From Clostridia bacterium (GTDB taxonomy: Bacteria > Bacillota > Clostridia > Caldicoprobacterales > Caldicoprobacteraceae): a DNA stretch of 64,000 nt. The translations under genes were made by a program, and so were the position numbers. Shown in pieces: positions 51,165 through 59,625 of the stretch. Below the pieces are notes generated by a model that saw nothing but the letters and a program-made list of their open reading frames with translations, was not told the origin of the DNA and searched no databases. How positions within the stretch are numbered: the stretch's first letter is position 1; every line of letters begins with the position of its first letter. The stretch covers positions 124,001-188,000 of the forward strand of contig PKRC01000004.1 of assembly GCA_017577715.1 (NCBI GenBank), in the 5' to 3' direction.

Positions 51165-51740
51165 ATGAAAAATTGGGTAAAAGCGGTTTTGGTTATAGGA
51201 GTTGTCCTCATTTTGCTTATTATATGGGTAATAAACGGATACAATGGTTTGGTAGCAAAGAGCGAAGAGGTACAAACGGCTTTGAGCCAGATAGACAACC
51301 AGCTTCAGAGGCGAAACGATTTAATACCCAATCTGGTGCAAACCGTAAAGAAGTACGCTGCCCATGAATCGGAGGTGTTTGCCCAGATTGCTGAAGCTAG
51401 GGCAAAGCTGGCCGGTGCTACCACCGTTGAGAGCATGGCGCAGGCGGATGCTGAAGTTGCCAGCGCTTTGTCCAGGCTACTTGCCATAGCGGAAAATTAT
51501 CCCGAACTTAAGGCCAACGAGAATTTTATCCAGCTTCAGGATGAGCTAGCTGGTACCGAAAACAGGATTGCCGTTGCAAGGCGGGATTACAACGAAAAAG
51601 CGCGAGAGTACAATACCGCCATCAGGAGGTTTCCCACCAATATCATAGCCAGTATATTTGGATTTGAACGCGCCGAATATTTTGAGGCGTCCGAGGATGC
51701 CAGGCAGGCTCCCGATGTAGGCGAGCTATTTGGGGATTAA
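51165..51740 (+). CDS. lemA: LemA family protein
   Basis: A 191-residue protein with an N-terminal helix (residues 5-24) and a helical-bundle domain facing outside: YNGLVAKSEEVQTALSQID, LQRRNDLIPNLVQTVKKYA, ENFIQLQDELAGTENRIAV-ARRDYNEKAREYN, and a closing FPTNIIASIFGFERAEYFE. LemA proteins are conserved but poorly understood, and they commonly sit beside TPM-domain proteins, as here. The ribosome site is a moderate GGGGGTAAAGG. Confidence 0.92.
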   Translation: MKNWVKAVLVIGVVLILLIIWVINGYNGLVAKSEEVQTALSQIDNQLQRRNDLIPNLVQTVKKYAAHESEVFAQIAEARAKLAGATTVESMAQADAEVASALSRLLAIAENYPELKANENFIQLQDELAGTENRIAVARRDYNEKAREYNTAIRRFPTNIIASIFGFERAEYFEASEDARQAPDVGELFGD

Positions 51741-51752
51741 GGATGTTTGACC

Positions 51753-52577
51753 ATGAAGTGCATGAAGGATTTGAGGATAGTCATATTTATATTCGCCATT
51801 GCGCTGTTGTTTGCTGCCTGTAGCGCTGTACAGGACAGCTATCCAGCCCATACCGAGGCTTTTTATGTCAATGACTATGCCGATGTCCTGGATGCCGATG
51901 CCGAGGAGCATATCCTAAGGGTTGCAAGGGAGCTGGAGGATATTACAACGGCTCAGGTAGTTGTTGTGACCATGGCGGGAATTGGTGATGTGCCGCTGGA
52001 GGAGTATACCCTCGGGCTGTTCAGGGATTGGGGGATTGGCCAAAAGGGCGAGGATAACGGCGTGCTCATATTCGTCGATGTAAAGGGCCGGCAATCCAGG
52101 ATCGAGGTGGGGTACGGCCTCGAGGGGGTGCTCACCGATGGTAAGACCGGCAGGATACAGGATAAATACATGATCCCGCATTTTCGTCAGGGCCGATATA
52201 GCCAGGGGATCGTTGCGGGGTTTGATGCGATAGTCAATGAAATATATCTGGAGTACGGCTATCCGGATAAACTGGTTGGAGACGGCAAGCCCCTTGAAGA
52301 GCCAACTTGGCCTTATGAGCAGCCTGAAGAGGACGATTCCTCTTTGGCAAGGTTTATAGTATGGTTGGTACTCGCCATAGTATTTATCTCTTTCGATTTG
52401 GCCGTCTTCAGAGGTGCTATTATCTCTACCCTACTCCGTTCCAGAGGCAGAGGGGGATATGGGGGCTGGTTTGGCTCGGGCCCTAAGAGCGGCAGCTTTG
52501 GTGGTGGAAGCTTTGGAAGTGGCCGTTTCGGCGGAGGAGGCAGTGCCGGAGGCGGAGGAAGCTCGCGGCGCTGGTAA
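51753..52577 (+). CDS. TPM domain lipoprotein (YgcG-like)
   Basis: A 274-residue exported protein with a lipobox-like FAACS near residue 24, a TPM domain (FYVNDYADVLDADAEEHIL, TTAQVVVVTM, YGLEGVLTDGKTGRI), one helix around 205-225, and a C-terminal Gly/Ser-rich tail ending GGGGSSRRW. TPM proteins have been linked to photosystem repair in plants and to envelope functions in bacteria. AAGGA nine bases before ATG 51753 sets the start. It is an operon partner of lemA. Confidence 0.88.
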   Translation: MKCMKDLRIVIFIFAIALLFAACSAVQDSYPAHTEAFYVNDYADVLDADAEEHILRVARELEDITTAQVVVVTMAGIGDVPLEEYTLGLFRDWGIGQKGEDNGVLIFVDVKGRQSRIEVGYGLEGVLTDGKTGRIQDKYMIPHFRQGRYSQGIVAGFDAIVNEIYLEYGYPDKLVGDGKPLEEPTWPYEQPEEDDSSLARFIVWLVLAIVFISFDLAVFRGAIISTLLRSRGRGGYGGWFGSGPKSGSFGGGSFGSGRFGGGGSAGGGGSSRRW

Positions 52578-52662
52578 AAGTGTGGCTTGTTAAGTACGTA
52601 GAGAGATATCGAGACTTTGTGCGATGGTTTGGATTAAACGGTAAGCGAGGTAGGGGAGGAAG

Positions 52663-54537
52663 ATGATGCTTAAAAAAAGGTTTTGGAAGATATTAACCGT
52701 TATGATGATTATTGTGATGATCTGTCAACCGGTTTTGATTGATACAGAGGTACTGGCACAGGGTAAGGTTACCATGTCGGTAAAAATGAGCCCTACTACG
52801 GTAAAGCCGGGAGAACCCTTTCAGATCATTTACAATATAACGAATTCCATGGATAGCCCGGTTAAGGTGCGCATAAGGGAGGAGCTGTACAATCGTGTTA
52901 CCAACGGAAAGGAAGTCTCATTACTGGAGAGGACCATCGCGCCAGGGGAAGAACAGGAAATAAGCAGTATCCATGAGGGTGAAGATTACAGGGCCATAGA
53001 TGGCTATGTGATCTATTTAGTGGAGTATCAGGTGGAAGGCCAAGACGAATGGGTGGTCTTAGGAGAAGGCGTTTTCGATATCTTTAACATTGGGTTTAAC
53101 GTAAAATATGCTGCCAGTGCGTCCCGGGTAAAGAAGGGCGACGAAGTTGAATACTTGGCAGAAGTGGAATCGACCTCCAACGTGGTTCTGACGGATATAG
53201 TTGTCATCGATAGCCAGCTTGGTGAGCTGGGCACAATTTCGAAGCTTCAGCCAGGCCAGAAGAAAAGGGTGAAGCAGAAGTTCAAGCTGGAAGACACTAC
53301 CGAAAGCTATCTCATATTGAGATATAAGGACCCCATGTCGGTTCGAGGAGATATACTACAGGAATTTCCGGATGCAAGGCTCAAAGTCGAAGTGGAAGAG
53401 CCACAACCTGTATATTCTCTGGAGGTCCAAGGCAGCGTTGATAAACAACAAATCACCTCAGCCCAAGAGGTGACATTTACTCTCAAGATCAGAAATGCCG
53501 GTAACGTTACCCTTCGGGATATTCAGTGTACCGACTGGAAGGGCAAGGTCTTTTATGAGATAGTCCAGCTGCTTCCGGGTCAAGAAACTACGGCAACCTA
53601 TAAGACCACAATTGACTCAGCAGGACAGTACACGATAACCTGCAGCGGAGTATCCGAGGACGGAGCTCGAAAGGTGCAGGCAAGTTACACCGCGGATATA
53701 TCCAAGGTCGAAGTTAAAGTAGAGATAGAGAGAAAGTTTGAGCCCCAAGAGGTAGCGCCGGGAGATACCGTTACCCTGGCATATATAATTCGCAATACTG
53801 GTAAAGTGACGTTGAAGGATGTTTCGGTGGATGAACCCGAGCTGGGGAACATAGCCTCCTTTAACAGCCTGAAGCCTGGCGAGGAAAAAGTGGTTTCGGT
53901 GGAAAGGCAAATGGATGACGACGGCATAATTAGCAAGACCGTTCTGACTGCCAAGGACGAGCTGACAGGGGCTTCTCATAGATTCGAGGCGGATGAGCTG
54001 CTGATCCCTGTCCAGGAGCCTGATAAGACAGCCCATGTATCCATCGATGTTGAAGTGGACCCGGCCACATTAGAAAAGGCGGGAGCGGTTCAGGTAAAAT
54101 GTACCATAAAGAATGATGGTGAGGTAGAACTGAAAAATATAGAAATCTTCATTGAAGATCCGGCTAAGGGGAGAAACATCGCGATGGGAAGCCTGCTGGT
54201 ATTGGGGCCCGGGGAAGAGCAGACCTTCACCCTGTCACACCTTCGCGTGGAGCAGACCAGTTCCTTTGTTGTGGTGGTGAAGGCAGAAGACCAAGAGGGA
54301 AATGAACTGGAATTTAGAAGCCAGAACTTTGAGGTGACGGTAGGGATACCTGTTGATGAAAAAAATCAGCTTGGATTGGATTCGGGGAGGATGATAGGCC
54401 TTCTTAAAGTTGCTTTTACCATCGTGATATTCTTAATCATCCTGACGGCAGGAACCTTGATCTATCTGATGCGCGATTCACTGCCTTTCTTCAGAAGGAG
54501 AAGAAATCTGAAGCACAGAGCTGTAGGCAAAAACTAA
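52663..54537 (+). CDS. Membrane-anchored protein with tandem Ig-like (CARDB/DUF11-like) repeats
   Basis: A 624-residue exported protein. A signal or anchor segment (residues ~8-28) is followed by about five beta-sandwich repeats of ~110 residues, recognisable by recurring 'GDxVTLxYxIRNTGKVTLKD' patterns with LKPGEE/LQPGQ turns, as in CARDB/DUF11 domains. A C-terminal helix (~590-612) is followed by FFRRRRNLKHR, a cytoplasmic basic anchor. It likely forms a stalk or binding surface at the cell wall. Two adjacent ATGs (52663, 52666) follow GGGGAGG; the second has better spacing. It lies just after lemA-TPM. Confidence 0.8.
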   Translation: MMLKKRFWKILTVMMIIVMICQPVLIDTEVLAQGKVTMSVKMSPTTVKPGEPFQIIYNITNSMDSPVKVRIREELYNRVTNGKEVSLLERTIAPGEEQEISSIHEGEDYRAIDGYVIYLVEYQVEGQDEWVVLGEGVFDIFNIGFNVKYAASASRVKKGDEVEYLAEVESTSNVVLTDIVVIDSQLGELGTISKLQPGQKKRVKQKFKLEDTTESYLILRYKDPMSVRGDILQEFPDARLKVEVEEPQPVYSLEVQGSVDKQQITSAQEVTFTLKIRNAGNVTLRDIQCTDWKGKVFYEIVQLLPGQETTATYKTTIDSAGQYTITCSGVSEDGARKVQASYTADISKVEVKVEIERKFEPQEVAPGDTVTLAYIIRNTGKVTLKDVSVDEPELGNIASFNSLKPGEEKVVSVERQMDDDGIISKTVLTAKDELTGASHRFEADELLIPVQEPDKTAHVSIDVEVDPATLEKAGAVQVKCTIKNDGEVELKNIEIFIEDPAKGRNIAMGSLLVLGPGEEQTFTLSHLRVEQTSSFVVVVKAEDQEGNELEFRSQNFEVTVGIPVDEKNQLGLDSGRMIGLLKVAFTIVIFLIILTAGTLIYLMRDSLPFFRRRRNLKHRAVGKN

Positions 54538-55094
54538 TCGCCGTATTTTTCAATAAGGTATTTTATGGACATCCAGAATTCCTGGGGTTGCCTGGCGGCG
54601 CTTGTTTTAGAGCGCTTCCGAGCGGTGGGTGGAGAGAATATCCAGCGCAAAAATCCCATCCAGGCTTTGAGCATGGTGCTGTTTTTGCCGGGCGGTAGAG
54701 GCCGTGTTTGAAAGCCCATGCGCTTTACCCCTGGACCAAACAGCGTAACGCCCCATAAAGCCTTTACCCGCGGGTCTAGCCTGCCATCGCGAGCGAGCCG
54801 TGCCAGGTTGTGCATCTCCTCCCTGAAAAGGGGAAGCAGGTGTATGTCCGAAGCCACCGTCACGTTTCCCACTTTACCGCTGTATATGACGGTGTTGGAG
54901 ATGTGAAGCTCGGCCACGTATTCTCCGGTCTGAAGGGTGGAACCATCCTCCAATGGAAGAGGGTGGCCGCTGTATGGATGGACGCTCATCCTTAAAAGGC
55001 CATAGGGGGAATTTTCAACGGTATAAATGTTATGTAACCTGGAAAATATTTTTTCCCACGCTATGAAGACGGGAGCTATCAGCCTTTTAATCAT
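54534..55094 (-). CDS. YkoP-like protein
   Basis: A 186-residue protein resembling the YkoP domain: LLRMSVHPYSGHPLPLEDG, YVAELHISN, and LARDGRLDPRVKALWGVTLFG. YkoP in Bacillus lies in a cluster with glycosyltransferases and a NodB-type gene, the same company as here. It has no signal peptide. The function is unknown, perhaps in glycolipid or polysaccharide handling. AAAGGAGATT precedes ATG 55094. It follows the deacetylase gene by three bases, and its 3' end overlaps the convergent Ig-repeat gene by four. Confidence 0.75.
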   Translation of the reverse strand: MIKRLIAPVFIAWEKIFSRLHNIYTVENSPYGLLRMSVHPYSGHPLPLEDGSTLQTGEYVAELHISNTVIYSGKVGNVTVASDIHLLPLFREEMHNLARLARDGRLDPRVKALWGVTLFGPGVKRMGFQTRPLPPGKNSTMLKAWMGFLRWIFSPPTARKRSKTSAARQPQEFWMSIKYLIEKYGD

Positions 55095-55097
55095 GTC

Positions 55098-55799
55098 CTA
55101 ATCTCCTTTCAGCTGGTCAAGGGTTACAAACTTGTAGCCCTTTTTCTTTAACGTGTTGATGATCGAGGGGAGGGCTTCAAGGGTTTTAGCAGGTGCCCCG
55201 GGGGCTCCCCCGTTGTCATGTAGCACTATTATGGATCCAGACCGTGCTCGGGAGATGACGGTATCATATATGTGCTGGACTGTGGTCTTAGCCTCCCAAT
55301 CCTGTGCTTCGATGGACCAGTAAGCGACGTTAAGGCCCAGCCTCCAAGCCGCGGTGGCACTGCAAAGGTTGAACATGCCCCATGGGGGTCGGTACCACCG
55401 CGGCTTGTACCCCAGAATGCTTTCAATGGCCTGACAGGTCAGTTTGAGGTCTTTAAAGGTATGCCATGGTGACATCAGCCATGCATGGCGGTGGGAGAAG
55501 GAGTGGCAGCCCATGCTGTGCCCCTCGCGGTGTATCCTGCTGAGTATATGGGGATACTTGAGCGCTTGCTGGCCAACGACAAAAAAAGTGGCTTTTACAT
55601 TGGCCTCCTTTAAGATATCCAGCAGCTTGGGCGTATATATAGGATTGGGCCCGTCATCAAAAGTGAGGGCTATCCATGGCTTATTGGCCTGTCCGCATCG
55701 CATCACCCGTTTTGAACGGTTGCGCATCCAATAGTTTGGTATGAAACAGTAAACGGCAAATATTGCAATTGCTGCTGTTATGCATATGAACATCAGCAT
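55098..55799 (-). CDS. Polysaccharide deacetylase (NodB family), membrane-anchored
   Basis: A 233-residue carbohydrate esterase 4. An N-terminal helix (residues ~3-22) anchors it outside. NodB motifs: TFDDGP (Asp48, Asp49), HSFSH (His99, His103), RPPWG and the final LHD. Such enzymes remove acetyl groups from peptidoglycan or other polysaccharides. AAAGGATT precedes ATG 55799 (ATG 55793 is possible). It forms an operon with the YkoP-like gene. Confidence 0.9.
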   Translation of the reverse strand: MLMFICITAAIAIFAVYCFIPNYWMRNRSKRVMRCGQANKPWIALTFDDGPNPIYTPKLLDILKEANVKATFFVVGQQALKYPHILSRIHREGHSMGCHSFSHRHAWLMSPWHTFKDLKLTCQAIESILGYKPRWYRPPWGMFNLCSATAAWRLGLNVAYWSIEAQDWEAKTTVQHIYDTVISRARSGSIIVLHDNGGAPGAPAKTLEALPSIINTLKKKGYKFVTLDQLKGD

Positions 55800-56047
55800 T
55801 TTTTACAATCCTTTCTTGATAAAACTTGACTTTTATCCTTTATTCTTGGGTCCGTTTATTCTTTCTTGGAAACTGTCTTATCTTTTTGGCAGCGATAATG
55901 GCTTTTTCCAATTACAGTGGAGGGGGTTGCACATCATAAAATACGTAATTTACAGCGCGATGATGGTGCAATTCCATTTGTAGCATACTTGAAGGGAACA
56001 ATGTCCTGTTTTATGCTTTGGTTACATCCATAGGTTATAGGTCAGTT

Positions 56048-57229
56048 TTATGATATAAACAGCTCGGGTTGCTGAGAAGCATTCCTGTAATTCTCGGCCA
56101 TTTGCACTATTATATGGGCGGCATCCCTGGCGGCGAAGGGCTTTGATATGGGTTCCATGGCCTGTGCCATGCTTTTCAGTATGGATGGATCGTTTATGCA
56201 ATCGATTATGGTCTTGATCACTTCATCGGCATCATTGGCTTGCATGGCCACTTTATAGCGCAGCAGGAAGCGGACGTTGGTCTGCTCGTGACCGGGTAGG
56301 GGTTTATATATCAGCATGGGCAACTTCTTGGCCAGGGCTTCAAATATTGTCACTCCTCCTGCTTTTGTCAGCAAAAGGTGGGATATCTCCATCAACTCGG
56401 CTACGTTATCCACATAGCCCAGTACGCAAAAGGGCATCTTGGAATGCTGAGAAATATCCTTCAGCTTTTTGGCCAGCGCATAATTGGTGCCCGTCACCGC
56501 TATGATCTGCATGGGCAGATCGAGCTTTGCCAGGGTTTCGCATATGTATTCGGTATCCGAGAGAAGGCCACATCCCCCGCCCATCATCAGCAGAGTGAAG
56601 AGATCCTGCTTCAGGCCATACCGCTCCCAGATGGAAGGGTCATGGCAAGGGGCCATAAACTCCTGACGTAGGGGAAGGCCGGTGACGTACAAGCGCGAAG
56701 GAGGTATGCCTTTCCGTTTTAAGTATTTGGCTACGACGTCGGCTGCCAGTATATAGGCGTCCACACATGGATGAATCCACTGGCTATGGAAAGCCACATC
56801 GGTAATCACCGTTATAAGGGGTATGTTTATGTAGCCGCGGGATTTGATGTAGGACAATACTCCGGCCGGATGGGGGAAAGTACACACTATGACGCTGGGC
56901 GAACGGTGGTATATGGCTTTCAGCAGCTTTTGCTTACCCATTTGGTTCAGCATGCGTTGCCATCTGGAATCAGGAGGCAAATGGCGCGTAACTTCGTAAA
57001 ACCATTTGTACCCGGTCGAAAAGTGTTTGATGACCTGGTGGTATCCAAACAGCAGCGTTTGCTTGAAAACCGGGTTCATGAGATTTAGGAAGTCGCAAAT
57101 TTCAACGTTCCAATCGGGACGCTGCTGCTTTATGGCTGTGGCCAGAGCATTGGATACCTGGTAATGTCCTGCTCCGTAGCTGGCAGAAAATATTAGCACG
57201 TCGCATCCGGTACCTGTTCTGGAAGCCAT
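56048..57229 (-). CDS. MGDG synthase-type (GT28) glycosyltransferase
   Basis: A 393-residue homologue of the enzyme at 28139-29251. The N-terminal domain has LIFSASYGAGHYQVSNALA and CTFPHPAGVLSYIKSRG. The C-terminal domain has MMGGGCGLLSD, VLGYVDNVAELM, LLLTKAGGVTIFEALAKKLP and KPLPGHEQTNVRFLL. It probably glycosylates a lipid acceptor. Together with the NodB deacetylase and YkoP-like protein it resembles the Bacillus yko cluster. GAGGTG eight bases before ATG 57229 sets the start. It is separated from the deacetylase gene by 248 gene-free bases. Confidence 0.87.
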   Translation of the reverse strand: MASRTGTGCDVLIFSASYGAGHYQVSNALATAIKQQRPDWNVEICDFLNLMNPVFKQTLLFGYHQVIKHFSTGYKWFYEVTRHLPPDSRWQRMLNQMGKQKLLKAIYHRSPSVIVCTFPHPAGVLSYIKSRGYINIPLITVITDVAFHSQWIHPCVDAYILAADVVAKYLKRKGIPPSRLYVTGLPLRQEFMAPCHDPSIWERYGLKQDLFTLLMMGGGCGLLSDTEYICETLAKLDLPMQIIAVTGTNYALAKKLKDISQHSKMPFCVLGYVDNVAELMEISHLLLTKAGGVTIFEALAKKLPMLIYKPLPGHEQTNVRFLLRYKVAMQANDADEVIKTIIDCINDPSILKSMAQAMEPISKPFAARDAAHIIVQMAENYRNASQQPELFIS

Positions 57230-57855
57230 AAACCATTCACCTCGCTTTTATCCAGCCTTGCTTCTGTTCAGCCAAATTTAAGCTGCCTTTCCATTATCCC
57301 TGCTTGCCTAAGCTTATACCGCTTCAATACAAATTATATTATACCAGAACCCCTAATATTTGTATAATGTATTTTTGGTAAAGCCCATCAAAACGCCAGT
57401 TCGATTTCCTAGTCTTAAATGTCTTAAAATATAATAAATTAAACTATAAATGGTTTTGAACATTCTATTGAGAGGTGATAGAATATTAGGTGATAGGGTA
57501 TTATATCGTATTATTCATGTATGATATTAAAAATATACCCTTGCATGCTTTGTTAATATCGTTAATATAAGAGCCTACTTTGGCTATTCAAAGCCAATTT
57601 GGAAAATGCAGTTGCAAAAGAAAATTGGCTGATGGACATGCACATACGCCTTTGTGCCTTTCACCATCAGTTAAGACATTGAAACTGTATTAACATGTAT
57701 CAAATTGGAAACTTTCGATTTGTGTGAGGGTTCAAATGGCTGGAGATGGGATAGAATTAAACTGGGCTTTTGATGCATTGAATGCTGAAACCATCTTAGA
57801 GTTATAAGGGTCTAAATATAATGGAAAACCAGGGATGATACGGGAGAGTGTGAAT
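57230..57855. other. Gene-free divergent region before the end-resection operon
   Basis: 626 AT-rich bases with no supportable gene. It contains a tandem 15-base near-repeat: AGGTGATAGAATATT at 57473 and AGGTGATAGGGTATT at 57488. A TATAAT at 57817-57822 lies near the nurA start, but no good -35 box accompanies it. Promoters for both flanking transcripts must lie here. Confidence 0.45.
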
Positions 57856-59040
57856 ATGCTGGATTTGAGCAAGATAAGCCTGCAGTTGATGGAGATGGTG
57901 CGGGCACAGCAGAAGGAGATGCAGCAGCTAAAGGAAAAAGAGCGCTACCTGCTGGAAGCCGTTACCCATTTTAGGGAAAACCCGCGGGCTTATATGGAAA
58001 AAATAGATTCGGATTCCCACCATTTTTTTGTAGCCTTTCCTAAAGGCAGGTTGGATGAGGCCTTCCCCCTTCCGCAATTTACTTCCGTCCATACCGTTAT
58101 GGCGGTGGACGGCTCGCAAATCGATGTGGATACGCACGAGATCGTGTTGTGTTACGTGCTCAACATAGGCAGGGTTGTGCTGCATTACGGTACAGGGGAT
58201 CCACCCCTTATGGACAGCCTGCCTTACCTGTATTATAGGAATGAGGACCTGTACAAGCAGGGAGAATTGGAAGTGTTTCTGCTGCGCGGAGAGGATGTGG
58301 CTGAGAGGCGTGCTGCCATGGAGGCTGAGCACCTTAAAGACTTGATTTTAAACCATCGAAAAGAGGGCATCCCCGCAGTGGCGCTGGTGGACGGTACCCT
58401 CGTTTCGTGGGATAAGGCTGCATCTGCTAAGAAGGATATAGGCGGCTTTACAGCTCCACACTTTACGGATACCTTTAAACTGGGGCAGAGCTTGGGCATT
58501 CCGGTGGCAGGGTACATATCGGGTTCCCGTACCTCCCTTGTGGTGAACACTTTACGGGCGGGTGACTGTACGCAGCCCGTCATGAACTGCGCCAGCTGTC
58601 AATACCGAAACGACGCTGCTGCACCCTGCCACAGGCTGGAGGGTTTGAGGGATACCACCCTGTTTGCCCGTATCCTCAAACCGGGGGAGCGTTCGGTATG
58701 CTTCTATGGCGGCATAAACACCTTGCCGCGGCATGAATGGCCGCTATACCGCATAGGGTTTTTCTACGTCAATGTCGGTAGCGAGATAGCCCGCGTGGAG
58801 GTGCCCGACTACGTGCTGGAGGACGAGAGCTTGCTTAATATGCTCCATTGGGTGGTGTATGATCAAGCACAAAAAGGTATGGGATATCCCATAGCCCTTC
58901 AGGAGGCGCACCATTTTGCAGTGATAAAGGGAGAAGAGCGGGAGGCTTTCTATCGCATGGTGGAGGGTCAGTTTGTCAAGCGGGGGCTTGCCAGCCGCGT
59001 CACCAATAAAGAGCTGCGCAAGCGTACCAGGATTTTTTAG
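57856..59040 (+). CDS. nurA: NurA-domain nuclease with four-cysteine cluster
   Basis: A 394-residue protein with the NurA (RNase H-like) nuclease fold: MAVDGSQIDVDTHEIVLC with the first metal Asp, VALVDGTLVSW with the second, and a late KGMGYPIALQEAHHFAVI. NurA works with the HerA helicase to resect DNA ends. Residues 238-258 carry Cys238, Cys245, Cys248 and Cys258 (CX6CX2CX9C), an unusual cluster that could hold Fe-S or zinc. A helical region precedes the fold. GGGAGAG seven bases upstream favours ATG 57856 over 57835. First gene of a tightly packed operon. Confidence 0.88.
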   Translation: MLDLSKISLQLMEMVRAQQKEMQQLKEKERYLLEAVTHFRENPRAYMEKIDSDSHHFFVAFPKGRLDEAFPLPQFTSVHTVMAVDGSQIDVDTHEIVLCYVLNIGRVVLHYGTGDPPLMDSLPYLYYRNEDLYKQGELEVFLLRGEDVAERRAAMEAEHLKDLILNHRKEGIPAVALVDGTLVSWDKAASAKKDIGGFTAPHFTDTFKLGQSLGIPVAGYISGSRTSLVVNTLRAGDCTQPVMNCASCQYRNDAAAPCHRLEGLRDTTLFARILKPGERSVCFYGGINTLPRHEWPLYRIGFFYVNVGSEIARVEVPDYVLEDESLLNMLHWVVYDQAQKGMGYPIALQEAHHFAVIKGEEREAFYRMVEGQFVKRGLASRVTNKELRKRTRIF

Positions 59041-59055
59041 AAAGGGGTGCATGCG

Positions 59056-59625
59056 GTGATAGGCGAGATCATAGAGAGCAGGACTGCCGAGTTTGTGGCT
59101 GAAGCGGTCAGGTACGATCAGGTGCCCGCTTATGGCTCATTTGTGAGGGTGAACGATGGTGAGCTGCGGGTATATGGCATCGTGTCGGGAGCTTATACGG
59201 GTAGTTTGGACGGCATGAGCAAGGCAAAGGCTTTTTTTAAGTCCATTCATGAACTCAAGATGGAGCAGCCGCAGATTTTTGAGCTGCTTCGCACCGAATT
59301 TTCCTGCGTTGTGGTGGGCTATGCTCAACACGGGCGATATCATCCATATTATCCACCCACACACGTAAGCCTTCACCTGCCTGTGGAAATGGCCGGTGAT
59401 GACGAGGTGCTGGTCATCTCGCAGCACATAGGGTTTTTGGAGAAGACGCTCAATAGCCCTGCGGGTAACGGTGAGGAGCTGACGGCTGCGGCCATTCGCA
59501 CGGCAGCCCGACTTCATCCCGATCCGCGGGAATATATAGTAAGGGTAGGGCGCGAGCTTCTGAAAATGCTCAACTACGACACCCAAAGGCTTAAGTCCAT
59601 TTTGGAGAGGGTGGATATAACATGA
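59056..59625 (+). CDS. Small HAS-barrel-like protein of the HerA-NurA operon
   Basis: A 189-residue protein. The N-terminal part (GEIIESRTAEFVAEAVRYD, SFVRVNDGELRVYGIVSGA) has the pattern of a HAS barrel, the beta-barrel found at the N-terminus of HerA and F1 ATPases. The rest is helical with no known motif. Similar small proteins accompany HerA and NurA in some bacteria; a role as adaptor or clamp is inferred. GTG 59056 follows AAAGGGG by eight bases, and its stop overlaps the HerA start (ATGA). Confidence 0.72.
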   Translation: MIGEIIESRTAEFVAEAVRYDQVPAYGSFVRVNDGELRVYGIVSGAYTGSLDGMSKAKAFFKSIHELKMEQPQIFELLRTEFSCVVVGYAQHGRYHPYYPPTHVSLHLPVEMAGDDEVLVISQHIGFLEKTLNSPAGNGEELTAAAIRTAARLHPDPREYIVRVGRELLKMLNYDTQRLKSILERVDIT

